This document shows, one piece after another, positions 1-7,998 of a stretch of 64,000 bases of DNA (positions are counted from its first letter, which is position 1; every line of letters starts with the position of its first letter). The stretch lies in NCBI RefSeq assembly GCF_001746915.1, contig NZ_MJGC01000016.1, positions 62,001 to 126,000 on the forward strand. Direction: 5' to 3'. The stretch comes from Desertifilum tharense IPPAS B-1220 (GTDB lineage Bacteria; Cyanobacteriota; Cyanobacteriia; Cyanobacteriales; Desertifilaceae). Under the pieces are notes generated by a model. The model made no database searches and was not told where the DNA came from. It was given only the letters and a program-made list of their open reading frames with translations. Made by a program: the position numbers and the translations under genes.

Positions 1-4
1 ATAT

Positions 5-514
5 ATGGCTGCTATCGTCAGCAAAAACAATAACCCCCTCCAGTGGTCTACCTTAATTCTATGTGCCATTGGATTTTGGATCAGTGGCAGCCTGGTTTTG
101 GATCTGATTATTATGCCAGGTCTGTATAGTGCGGGAATGATGAATCAACCGGGATTTGCTTCAGCCGGTTTCTCGATATTTTGGGCGTTCAACCGCCTGG
201 AATTACTCTGTGCTTCGGTTGCTTTAACGGGAATTCTCGTCCTCAACCAGGCGCAAACCGAGACGATGAGACCTCCCCGTTTAGCGATGATTTTAGGGTT
301 GATTTTATTGGGGATTGCGTTAATCGATACTTACGGTTTAACGCCACAGATGAGTGCTTTGGGATTAAACCTCAACCTCTTTGAACCGACGGCTGAAATT
401 CCCAGCGAGATGATTCAGATGCAAAGTGGTTATTGGGCGTTAGAATTCATGAAAATAGCAACTTGCGGTGCAATTCTCAAGCTTTGCTATGGCGATCGCG
501 GATCGGCTCAATAA
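5..514 (+). CDS. Small four-helix integral membrane protein of unknown function
   Basis: This 169-residue protein has about four hydrophobic segments (roughly residues 15-40, 55-80, 92-110 and 140-160) joined by short polar loops, so it should be an inner-membrane or thylakoid protein. It resembles a family of small cyanobacterial membrane proteins I cannot name with confidence; no catalytic motif is visible. The chosen ATG is only five bases into the window, so a longer start upstream cannot be excluded. A strong hairpin terminator lies 55 bases after the stop, between this gene and the convergent minus-strand operon. The reading frame is certain; the function is unknown. Confidence 0.75.
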   Translation: MAAIVSKNNNPLQWSTLILCAIGFWISGSLVLDLIIMPGLYSAGMMNQPGFASAGFSIFWAFNRLELLCASVALTGILVLNQAQTETMRPPRLAMILGLILLGIALIDTYGLTPQMSALGLNLNLFEPTAEIPSEMIQMQSGYWALEFMKIATCGAILKLCYGDRGSAQ

Positions 515-568
515 TAACTCTGTTAAGCTTGACAAGATAGAGCGTTCGCTCCAATATCTCTCATGAAG

Positions 569-600
569 TCCCTACTTTACTCGGTAGGGATTTTTATTTT
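569..600. terminator. Rho-independent terminator between convergent genes
   Basis: A perfect 7-bp stem (TCCCTAC / GTAGGGA) closes an 8-base loop and is followed by TTTTTATTTT. It lies between the stops of the plus-strand membrane protein and the minus-strand operon. The T-run is on the plus strand, so it mainly ends the first gene. Confidence 0.8.
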
Positions 601-657
601 ACCGCTAATTTGACTTGCATTTTTCCGAGAAAAGAGATACAGTAGAAATACTGATTT

Positions 658-3420
658 TTAACCGGGGAAATCAATTTCGGGTGCAAACAAGCTTTGCAAG
701 CGTTGCAGTTGAGAACCCACTTGATAGAGTAAGTCACCTTTCCCCAACAGGTAAGCCGCTTGGGTTTGGGAACCTCCCAGGATAATTTTAGAATCAGCTT
801 CGCTAGCGGTTCTTAAGGCCACTCGTCCGGGTAAATTAGAACGGATGATGGGGGTAACGATTCCGGCTTCTGGTCGTTGGGTGGCGACAATCAGATGAAT
901 TCCTGCGGCGCGGGCCATTGCACCCAGGCGTTTTATACTTTGTTCTAGTTCTGTGCGCGTGTCCTTTTCTGCCATAAAGTCTGCATATTCATCAAAGATG
1001 CAGATAATGCGGGGTAGGGGAGAGTGTTTAGCGTTGTAGCTGGCTAAGTCGGAACATTTGGATATCTCAAACCGCCGATAGCGGTTCTCCATTTCCTCTA
1101 CTAGATCGTACATTAAGGCGATCGCGCGATCGCTTTCTTTGACAATCGGTGCGTATAGCCAGGGGATATCCTCAAATTCGGGAAATGTCACCCGCTTCGG
1201 ATCGACTAGTGCAATTTCCAACTGTTGGGGAGAATGGCGATACAGTAAACTCAGCAACACCGAACGCAGAAACTCGCTTTTCCCGCTTCCGGTGGTTCCG
1301 CCTACCAGGAAATGACAGGTATTTGGATCGGCTAAATTGGCTTGAATTAGCTTGCCATCTAAGTCTACCCCAATCGCGATCTGTGGGGGTTGGGTCGGTG
1401 AGGTGTTCTCAGTTTGAATATAGCGATTGAAATAGGCGATTTGGCGATCGCTGCGAGGTAAGTCTATACTGACATATCCCGGTTGCGGCGCGATCAATGG
1501 GGCGCTAGCAATACCGAGTTGAACTTGTAAGTCATCTGACAGCTTAAGAACCGAACTCACCTTAAACCCTAACTGGGGTTTAAGTTTGACTCGGATAAAC
1601 GCCGGCCCGACAATGGTTCCTAGATAGTGAACTTGAATTTTAAAAGATTCTAACAATGTCACCAAGTCCTGACCGATGCGATCCGCGTCTGGGGGTGGCT
1701 GAACTTCGACAACCGGAAGCGTTTCTAAGGGAGGTGGGGTTGGTTGAACTTTGACAACCGGAGGCGTTTCTAACGGAGGTGAGGTTGGCTGAACTTCGAC
1801 AACTGGAGGAACCTCTAACGCAGGTGAGGTTGGTTGAACTTCGACAACCGGAGGAACCTCTAACGCAGGTGAGGTTGGCTGAACTTCGACAACTGGAGGA
1901 ACCTCTAACGCAGGTGAGGTTGGCTGAACTTCGACAACCGGAGACGATCCAAAATAAGTCTGACAGATTTCCTGCTGCGGACACATGGGACAGAGTAAAT
2001 TCGGTTGCGCGGTTGGGGGGGGTGGGTTGGGTTGCGGCGGTTCCCAGGCTATCCACTGGCGCATCTGTTGCAGTTTGTAGGGAATTAGGCGATGTAAGTT
2101 ATTTTCTAGGTCTTGCCAGCTAAAGGTCAATTCATGCCACTCTGGGATGACGCTATACACCGCCGAGTCAACGGGAACCTCTAGCTTTTCCCGTCGCAAT
2201 TCTTCCCGCAGCATATAACTATACAGCGCAGCTTGGGCCAGTTGCGCGGAAGGATCGGGGGAAATATAGGTTTTATATTCTAAGATGCAGAAGCGATCGC
2301 GCTCAAGGTCGTAGACTAAACCATCAAAGCGACCTCTAACCCGTTGCTGGCTACCGTCGGGAAGGGTAAACTCGTGCTGAAGATCGGTTCTACAATCAAT
2401 CAGGGTTTTGGGAATCACCTGTTGAGCGGTACAATAGTGGCGATTGCGAATCAGCAGTTCTGTCCAACGGCGAATTAAACGTTGCAATCCTTGCCAAATT
2501 TGATAGAGTGCTTGGACTTTATCGGGGTTAGACTGAAGCGCGGTTTGTAAGTGAGGGTAGAAGACTAACTCATAACAGAGTTTTTGCATCTGGGGGGCAA
2601 GGTCTTCTAAATTAAGGGTATCGGCTTCTGGGGTAAATAAGCTCTGAAAGGGCGGTTCCTGGTGAATAACCTTCAGACATCGATCCGCTAAGTCGTGAAA
2701 GTCTACGCCAATACGGGAAATACTACCCAGTGGAATAAACATCATCATCCCACCCTTGCGATGTCCTAAGTAAAACAGACGGGGACATTCAAAGGCAACC
2801 CTAACTTTAGTGACGCTAAAGGAATTATGCTTTTGGGGGATAGGTGGCGACATCGATCCGTTATCTGGCGTGGTGGGTTTAGGATTAAGCAGCGATAAAA
2901 GATGTCGATGGACTTGGGCAAGATACACTGCGTCCATCTTGGCATATTCTAGTTGTTGAGGGCTTAGAGGTCGCTTCCCCCAGTCGCTAATTTGAGATTC
3001 GGTATCGATGCTGGAGAGTTGGCAGACTTTGAGAGCCAGGGTCTTGAGTTTGCGATCGCCAGTCCCTAAAATCGGTAAAGGGATCTTATTGGCGAGTTTC
3101 AAAGTACAGGTGACGTTACAAGCAACCTGTCTCCCTAAGAATTTAAGGTCATAGCCGGAATTGTGAAAAACTTTCTCAATCTCAGGATTGACCATAATCG
3201 ATTGAATAAACCGATCGGTTAGCCTAGGTTTATCCAACACATCTAGGATATAGGCATCTTCCCCAGTGCGATCGTCAGGGTTGGCGGTGGCTTGAATCAG
3301 CGATAACCTGGGGTTGGGGGTGTTCCAGTCTGCCACTTCTGTATCTAACCACAGAATTGTAGCGCCAGCCAAATGCGCGATCGCCTTCTCGATATCCTCA
3401 TCTCGCCTCAAGTAGCGCAT
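658..3420 (-). CDS. DEDD exonuclease / Fe-S PD-(D/E)XK nuclease / FtsK translocase fusion
   Basis: This 920-residue protein joins three DNA-acting modules. Residues 1-180 form an RNase D-like 3'-5' exonuclease with all DEDDy residues (D26, E28, D91, Y159, D163). Residues 205-490 form a Cas4/RecB-like PD-(D/E)XK nuclease: D366, E381 and K383 are in place, and C212 plus C477, C480 and C486 match the usual 4Fe-4S ligands. A Pro-rich linker of 15-residue repeats (495-574) leads to an FtsK alpha/beta domain (580-660) and motor (Walker A near 707-715, Walker B near 804-811). I chose the ATG at 3420 over an upstream TTG because it directly precedes the exonuclease fold. It is the last gene of a three-gene operon. 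I know no named system with this architecture; a role in DNA processing or defence is inferred. Confidence 0.9.
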   Translation of the reverse strand: MRYLRRDEDIEKAIAHLAGATILWLDTEVADWNTPNPRLSLIQATANPDDRTGEDAYILDVLDKPRLTDRFIQSIMVNPEIEKVFHNSGYDLKFLGRQVACNVTCTLKLANKIPLPILGTGDRKLKTLALKVCQLSSIDTESQISDWGKRPLSPQQLEYAKMDAVYLAQVHRHLLSLLNPKPTTPDNGSMSPPIPQKHNSFSVTKVRVAFECPRLFYLGHRKGGMMMFIPLGSISRIGVDFHDLADRCLKVIHQEPPFQSLFTPEADTLNLEDLAPQMQKLCYELVFYPHLQTALQSNPDKVQALYQIWQGLQRLIRRWTELLIRNRHYCTAQQVIPKTLIDCRTDLQHEFTLPDGSQQRVRGRFDGLVYDLERDRFCILEYKTYISPDPSAQLAQAALYSYMLREELRREKLEVPVDSAVYSVIPEWHELTFSWQDLENNLHRLIPYKLQQMRQWIAWEPPQPNPPPPTAQPNLLCPMCPQQEICQTYFGSSPVVEVQPTSPALEVPPVVEVQPTSPALEVPPVVEVQPTSPALEVPPVVEVQPTSPPLETPPVVKVQPTPPPLETLPVVEVQPPPDADRIGQDLVTLLESFKIQVHYLGTIVGPAFIRVKLKPQLGFKVSSVLKLSDDLQVQLGIASAPLIAPQPGYVSIDLPRSDRQIAYFNRYIQTENTSPTQPPQIAIGVDLDGKLIQANLADPNTCHFLVGGTTGSGKSEFLRSVLLSLLYRHSPQQLEIALVDPKRVTFPEFEDIPWLYAPIVKESDRAIALMYDLVEEMENRYRRFEISKCSDLASYNAKHSPLPRIICIFDEYADFMAEKDTRTELEQSIKRLGAMARAAGIHLIVATQRPEAGIVTPIIRSNLPGRVALRTASEADSKIILGGSQTQAAYLLGKGDLLYQVGSQLQRLQSLFAPEIDFPG
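1698..1938 (-). repeat. In-frame 45-bp tandem repeat coding a Pro-rich linker
   Basis: Between five and six copies of a 45-bp unit encode 15-residue repeats of the form VVEVQPTSPALEVPP. Three copies are almost identical; those nearer the motor domain have drifted (PLETPP, PPPLETLP). The repeat joins the nuclease half of the protein to its FtsK half. Such arrays usually vary in copy number between strains. Confidence 0.9.
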
Positions 3421-3450
3421 TCTCTTACTTCTATTACAACATCCAATCAA

Positions 3451-5481
3451 TTAATCATTGTTAGGAACCCAAGCAATTAATTTATCTTGATTTCCAGTTG
3501 CCAAAATATCAATTTTCTTTTCTTTTTCCAATTCTGCAATAGCCTGCTCAATTTTCTCTTGATTTGCACCCGGTTCATTAAATTTGGATAGAACCTGAGT
3601 AACTAATGTGCTTTGAGACGTATAAAGTTGATCCACTATACAATTCCAGGCAGATTGTTTAAGTTTCTCTATCAATTTTTCAGGTTCTCCTGTTTCTTTG
3701 ACTAAATTCAAACCCACAAACAGCGGACATTGATTGAAGATTGTTATTTCTCGTATTAATTCCCTTAAGTCTTTAATCGTATGTACTTTACCGCTTATCG
3801 TAAAATCACCTTCTCTCGCTTCTTTAGTCAACTCGTAGTAGGTAAATAAATAGTGAACTTCAGCTAAATGCGGTTGAATATGGCGATGAGGTTTCCCATT
3901 AAATAATTGATTGTAGATTTTGTAGCCTGCTGTTGTTTTTTTAGGAAGTTCAGCTTCCCGCAACAGATATAAAGTATTACACAACTGATTTTCTAAGCCT
4001 TTACTGCAAGCTTTGATTGCTGCACAAAAGCTTGTCATATTTAGATTTTCAGTCCAAACAATGCCAATTTTCTGATTTGTGTTTGGATGAATAAAACTGA
4101 GAGAATGACTACCAAAAGTCTTATTGTTAAGCAATTGAGTTTTAACGTTTGTAACCCCTAAGCCTTCTAAAGCTTCTTTCAGCATTTGAATTAATTCAGG
4201 AGAAGAAAAACGCTGGATACGCTTGACTGTAGTTTGAGTTTGCTTTAACTTTTCGTCCCACTCATTTTTAAATTTGGCTAAAATTTCCGTACGTTCGGGA
4301 GAATTGATGAGATCGGGTATAAATTCTCCTTTTTTACCTTGAAACACCCATTTTTTATAAGATTGTATAATATCCCGTCCAAATGCTAGTGCTTCGCGGG
4401 TTGTGGTTTTTCCTCGCGGAAATTCATCTTCTAACATTTTCGCTGTTATGGGATAAATGGGAGAACTGGGTTTTGGCTTGGCTTGATGATGTAGAGAACC
4501 CAGACGCGCTGCGAGTAAAGCTTCTATTTGGGGAGTTTTAATGGGTTTGAGGTTAACATAGCTATCAATCCGATCGATATGACAAACATCAATTGTATAT
4601 TGGTTTTCTTTCCAGCTATTACTAGATACGCTGAGAAGGACTAGGAAATTATAAGTTTCATCGTGAATTTTAGAAATACTACCCATCAAAGTCGGTAAAT
4701 CGAGTCTACCATCCGGGAGGCGGGCGCAACTTTGCACTTGGTCGAAGCAGAGGACGATGGGGAAGGTTTCAGTGGCAATTCTGCTAAAGTTGAATAGGGT
4801 TTCGCAAGCATCGGTTTCTGTGGAGATGGCGTTTTTGATCCCTAACAACTTGAGAGATTCATCGCTTAAATCATCTCCTCGCAACCACTGACAGGCTAAT
4901 TCTTGTAACTCAGGGTCGGAATTAATTAAGTTATAGAGAATACCAAAGAAATAATCAGGATTGTGAATGCTGGCTTTCTGGTAGTATTGTTTGAGGTATT
5001 TGATAAAGTTTTTGCGATCGCTCTGAAAGGCTTCCCAGAAATTTTCCTTAAAAACCCGTTCCTTCAGGCTTTTCTGAGTCACCGCCGCTACCTCTTTCAG
5101 CCATAGCCTAAGTTGAGACTCTTGGCGACCTTCGGGCGTTTTGACCATGCTATCTACGGTATAACGTAGAATATGCTGCCAGATGCGGGCGCTTTCTGGA
5201 AATGGGGGAATATAGACAAAATAGGCTTTGTGGTTGAGTTGTTGCTTTAAACGTCCTAGTAAATAGGTTTTACCCGAACCGCCATCGCCTTGAAGTAACA
5301 GAGTTTGGCTTTTCTGCTTTTTACCCAGGAGAGTCAGGGTTTCTTCGACTTGCGCGATCGCCTCTTGGTGGATAGACTCAACTAAAGGCGCTTGTCCGGT
5401 TTGCGGTAGCCAAAAGTTATCCGAACTGCGATTATCGAAAGGATTGATACTTTCAAGGATAAGCTGGTCAATAGACGGCAT
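3451..5481 (-). CDS. P-loop (STAND/ORC-like) ATPase, middle gene of nuclease-translocase operon
   Basis: A 676-residue protein with a clear Walker A (GDGGSGKT, residues 65-72) and a Walker B-like strand ending FDQV (D247), where the usual acidic residue after the Asp is replaced by Gln. The N-terminal 370 residues look like an AAA/STAND ATPase of the Orc1/Cdc6 type. The C-terminal 300 residues have no motif I recognise, perhaps a nuclease-like alpha/beta region followed by a winged helix. The start at 5481 has AAGGA about 9 bases upstream; an ATG 27 bases earlier is also possible. It sits 51 bases after the winged-helix gene and 30 bases before the exonuclease/FtsK gene, so the three are surely cotranscribed. 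It may load or gate the translocase (inference). Confidence 0.85.
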   Translation of the reverse strand: MPSIDQLILESINPFDNRSSDNFWLPQTGQAPLVESIHQEAIAQVEETLTLLGKKQKSQTLLLQGDGGSGKTYLLGRLKQQLNHKAYFVYIPPFPESARIWQHILRYTVDSMVKTPEGRQESQLRLWLKEVAAVTQKSLKERVFKENFWEAFQSDRKNFIKYLKQYYQKASIHNPDYFFGILYNLINSDPELQELACQWLRGDDLSDESLKLLGIKNAISTETDACETLFNFSRIATETFPIVLCFDQVQSCARLPDGRLDLPTLMGSISKIHDETYNFLVLLSVSSNSWKENQYTIDVCHIDRIDSYVNLKPIKTPQIEALLAARLGSLHHQAKPKPSSPIYPITAKMLEDEFPRGKTTTREALAFGRDIIQSYKKWVFQGKKGEFIPDLINSPERTEILAKFKNEWDEKLKQTQTTVKRIQRFSSPELIQMLKEALEGLGVTNVKTQLLNNKTFGSHSLSFIHPNTNQKIGIVWTENLNMTSFCAAIKACSKGLENQLCNTLYLLREAELPKKTTAGYKIYNQLFNGKPHRHIQPHLAEVHYLFTYYELTKEAREGDFTISGKVHTIKDLRELIREITIFNQCPLFVGLNLVKETGEPEKLIEKLKQSAWNCIVDQLYTSQSTLVTQVLSKFNEPGANQEKIEQAIAELEKEKKIDILATGNQDKLIAWVPNND

Positions 5482-5532
5482 GAAAAACGTTTCCTTTGCT
5501 TGCAACATCAAAGCGTTAATCTTTAATTGGGG

Positions 5533-6351
5533 TTAGTCATTCACAACCTGAATGAAAAATAGGGGACAACCCGTACGCTGAGAGATACCTGCTTGAATTT
5601 GTTCTTGGGAATAGCGAGAGGCTTCTACCAAGGAACTGAGTTCAATTTGGTCATTTTTCTCTAAGCGATAAAGCGCTTGATCTAATTCTTCCCGCGACAG
5701 GGGAGGCTGTAACTTTTGGCGCAGGTGGAAAATCGGTAAATAGTTCCCTGTTCCTAATGTGCGGTCTAAATTTTGGATAGTTTGTAAAATATCCTCGTCG
5801 CTGGGTAGGGAACCGGAAACTGGTGTTGGGGGAGTTGCGCGGGTAGACTTGCGGAGGAAGCGCAGGTAGTTCCCCAACAGGGTGAGGCTGATAGCCGGGT
5901 TGTTTCCCGCTTGGGGGATAAACTCATCGCGGAGATAGTCTAAGCCTTCGGGAGTTATCCAAACTTCGGCTTTTTGGACTTTAACTTGGGTTTCCACATC
6001 AATTAAACCCCGTTCCTGGAAGCGCTGCAAAATGGCATCGCGTTCTACAGCTTTGGGTTGTTTAATTTGGCTGGGTTTGACCCTAGCTGAGGCTTTGGCG
6101 AGTTGTTCGACAACTTTTAACTCGTTTGGGGTTAAAGGAGATTGACCCGGTTCTAGCTTCAATAAAGCGCGTCCTGGGGGCAGTAGCTTAACGCTGGCAA
6201 TTTCGCGAGAATAGTCTAGCCAACCGGAGTTGTTTAAACTTTGGCAGATTTTATTGCGATCGCGCTTAAAGCTATCAAACTCTTTGAGTAAGGCGCGATA
6301 CTCTGGAAAGCCTAACAGCTTTAAGAGAAATTTGATTTCTTGGGTGTTCAC
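5533..6351 (-). CDS. Winged-helix-type protein, first gene of nuclease-translocase operon
   Basis: A 272-residue protein starting with GTG, preceded by AAGGA at good spacing. It has at least two segments that look like winged helices: residues about 75-140, ending in a strand with WITPEGLDYL, and residues about 180-240. There is no enzymatic motif, signal peptide or membrane segment. As the promoter-proximal gene of an operon with an ATPase and a nuclease-translocase, it could be a DNA-binding adaptor or an autoregulator; an inverted repeat sits 44 bases upstream of its start. I do not recognise the family, and the fold is judged only from sequence pattern. Confidence 0.75.
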   Translation of the reverse strand: MNTQEIKFLLKLLGFPEYRALLKEFDSFKRDRNKICQSLNNSGWLDYSREIASVKLLPPGRALLKLEPGQSPLTPNELKVVEQLAKASARVKPSQIKQPKAVERDAILQRFQERGLIDVETQVKVQKAEVWITPEGLDYLRDEFIPQAGNNPAISLTLLGNYLRFLRKSTRATPPTPVSGSLPSDEDILQTIQNLDRTLGTGNYLPIFHLRQKLQPPLSREELDQALYRLEKNDQIELSSLVEASRYSQEQIQAGISQRTGCPLFFIQVVND

Positions 6352-6394
6352 ACACTATTCCTTGCTTGAGTGGCTGATGTTCTGTTGCAAGCGA

Positions 6395-6418
6395 GCGGAT
6401 TGATTGCAGCGAATCCGC
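6395..6418. promoter_or_regulatory. Inverted repeat upstream of the nuclease-translocase operon
   Basis: A perfect 7-bp inverted repeat (GCGGATT / AATCCGC) with a 10-base spacer lies 44 bases before the GTG start of the winged-helix gene. The placement suits an operator or a leader hairpin. There is no experimental support; the call rests on symmetry and position alone. Confidence 0.35.
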
Positions 6419-6480
6419 AATTGTTAGGGTAGCAAGGTTAGCTGTGCTTTCGGCGGGAAGACGAACAAAAGTTTATAAAC

Positions 6481-6542
6481 AGGATGGGGAGGTAGGGAGA
6501 TGGGGGGATGGGGGGATGGGGGGATGGGGGGATGGGGAGATG
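6481..6542. repeat. Tandem octamer array (GGGGGATG type)
   Basis: About six copies of an 8-bp G-rich unit run head to tail in the gap between the alternative oxidase and the nuclease operon. The complementary version (CCCCATCC / CCCCATCT) recurs near 10.8, 47.95, 62.3 and 63.67 kb. This is a simple-sequence element of the genome and not a CRISPR array. Confidence 0.85.
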
Positions 6543-6544
6543 CA

Positions 6545-6576
6545 CAAAAAAAGAGGTAAGCTTTAGGCTTGCCTCT
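6545..6576 (-). terminator. Terminator of the alternative oxidase transcript
   Basis: A 10-bp stem (AGAGGTAAGC / GCTTGCCTCT, one wobble pair) with a 5-base loop is preceded on the plus strand by seven A's. Read on the minus strand this is a stem followed by a U-run, placed about 210 bases downstream of the oxidase stop. Confidence 0.7.
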
Positions 6577-6699
6577 GAGTTTGATAGCTATTGTGATGTT
6601 GTTCCGATGCTGTTTTACTCATATCTTGCACTAGTCGTATTACCCGCCAGGGAATGAATTCCTTACTAGCTGAGAATGATGGTGCAAACGCTGAGTCAC

Positions 6700-6774
6700 G
6701 TAGGTTGGGTTGAGGTACGAAACCCAACGCAACCCTGGCTGCTGTTGGGTTACGCTAACGCTAACCCAACCTAC
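6700..6774. repeat. Dispersed palindromic-ended repeat (GTAGGTTGGGTT ... AACCCAACCTAC)
   Basis: A 75-bp element bounded by a perfect 12-bp inverted repeat. A shortened copy occurs at 43421-43480 and related right halves occur at 58.8 and 58.95 kb. It has no coding capacity. It could be a REP-type or miniature mobile element; no target duplication is obvious. Confidence 0.75.
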
Positions 6775-6787
6775 AACTGAAGGGGGT

Positions 6788-7504
6788 TTACAGAGGAGCG
6801 TTTTCGACTTCTTCGGTGGGTTCGGGGGTTAAAACGACTTGAACTTCAGTGGGGGGTAAGGTGACAGCGTGGGGACTTTGGAAACTGAGTTGAGCATCCG
6901 GCTGCTGACAGGCGAGCATGGTTTTGACGTGTTCGGTTTCGTCGTCGCGGATGTTGATAAATACATCGTAGAGGTTATCGACTTTGGGGCGACGGGCTGT
7001 AGCTTTTTGTCCGGTTTGGAACTCGTCAAACATATAGAGGTCGCCATCGCGGTAGTATTGAATGGCGATCGCAGTTGCGGGTTGGGCTTTGAGTTCGGCT
7101 TCGTTTTCGGTGAGGAATTGGTTATAGGTGGCGTAGGCGTGTTCCTCTACTTGTTGCATAAAGTTATACGCAACGCGGGGTCTAACCATGTAGAGGGCGA
7201 CGATAATCCAGTAATAGACGAGGGCGGCTGTTCTGGCCAAGAGGCGATCGCCTAAACTCTTGTTCCCACCCAATTCTTCCATGATCAGCAGGTGGTGCAG
7301 TTCGTTCCAAGACTCTGCAAAGTGGACTTTTAGCCAGTCTGCTTTTCTCCAGAAACCCAGAGTTTCGTACAGGTGAAGCACGGACATATAGGCGAAGTAG
7401 GGAACGCGGGCGACGGTCTCTAGAACGTAAAATCGCGGATAGGGGCGATCGCGATAGAGAACGTTAATCACAAAGACCAGAATGCCAACCAGTAATCGAA
7501 CCAT
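6788..7504 (-). CDS. aox: Alternative oxidase / plastid terminal oxidase-type di-iron quinol oxidase
   Basis: This 238-residue protein carries the full di-iron ligand set of the AOX/PTOX family: E29, the E68-x-x-H71 pair, the Glu pair at 120-121, and the E189-x-x-H192 pair. Hydrophobic segments near residues 1-16 and 90-106 fit a membrane-surface protein. The family oxidises plastoquinol and reduces oxygen to water without pumping protons, acting as a safety valve for over-reduced thylakoid electron transport. It appears to be transcribed alone, with its own terminator about 210 bases downstream and a roughly 490-base gap upstream. Length and motifs are normal, and the assignment is firm. Confidence 0.95.
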   Translation of the reverse strand: MVRLLVGILVFVINVLYRDRPYPRFYVLETVARVPYFAYMSVLHLYETLGFWRKADWLKVHFAESWNELHHLLIMEELGGNKSLGDRLLARTAALVYYWIIVALYMVRPRVAYNFMQQVEEHAYATYNQFLTENEAELKAQPATAIAIQYYRDGDLYMFDEFQTGQKATARRPKVDNLYDVFINIRDDETEHVKTMLACQQPDAQLSFQSPHAVTLPPTEVQVVLTPEPTEEVENAPL

Positions 7505-7998
7505 AGAACCCTCCCAGAGGGATGCTGAAAACGACGTTAGAGAGAAGTTGCAGGTCGGTTTCTCTCTTCTTCCATGCTAGCGATCCCCTCCCAAGCGCGA
7601 TCGCTCTCCCCAGCCCCGCCCCCCTCGCCAGTCTTTGCTGATTTCTTCTAATGGCGCATCTCTCCCAGGTTGGAGCCTTTGTTAAAAAATAGCGAAGCTT
7701 CCCAAAGCGGTTAAGAAACGTATCAACTCAAGCCTCAACCCCTTGTACCCGTTCCAGAAACCCGGTTTCTTGCCAATTGCTTAAACTGAACTCCTTTTCC
7801 TTTAGAAACCCGGTGTCTCAGGCTTAGTTGCCAAAAAAATGAGAGCACACATTTGGTATGCTCCCCTTGGTTCAAGTTCATTTAGAATTTTAAATCGCTT
7901 TGGGGTGATACAGGGGCGGATGTCAAAAAAGATTACTCTTCCTCCCCCTCCTCAGAACCTGGTTCAGCCTCCCAAGCGCCAACCGACAGCAGACACCT
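7505..7998. other. Intergenic region with oxidase promoter side and short palindromes
   Basis: This gap must hold the minus-strand promoter of the alternative oxidase at its left end and the 3' region of the NB-ARC gene at its right end. It contains the perfect palindrome AGAAACCCGGTTTCT at 7756-7770 and a decayed copy (AGAAACCCGGTGTCT) about 50 bases later, a short dispersed repeat. An open frame at 7839-8057 shows no gene-like features. I cannot define the promoter boxes. Confidence 0.5.

Noticed and set aside
1779..2123. Plus-strand open frame with Leu/Glu/Arg-rich repeats
   Set aside because: It is the antisense reading of the 45-bp tandem repeat in the nuclease-FtsK gene; it has no ribosome site and no independent evidence.
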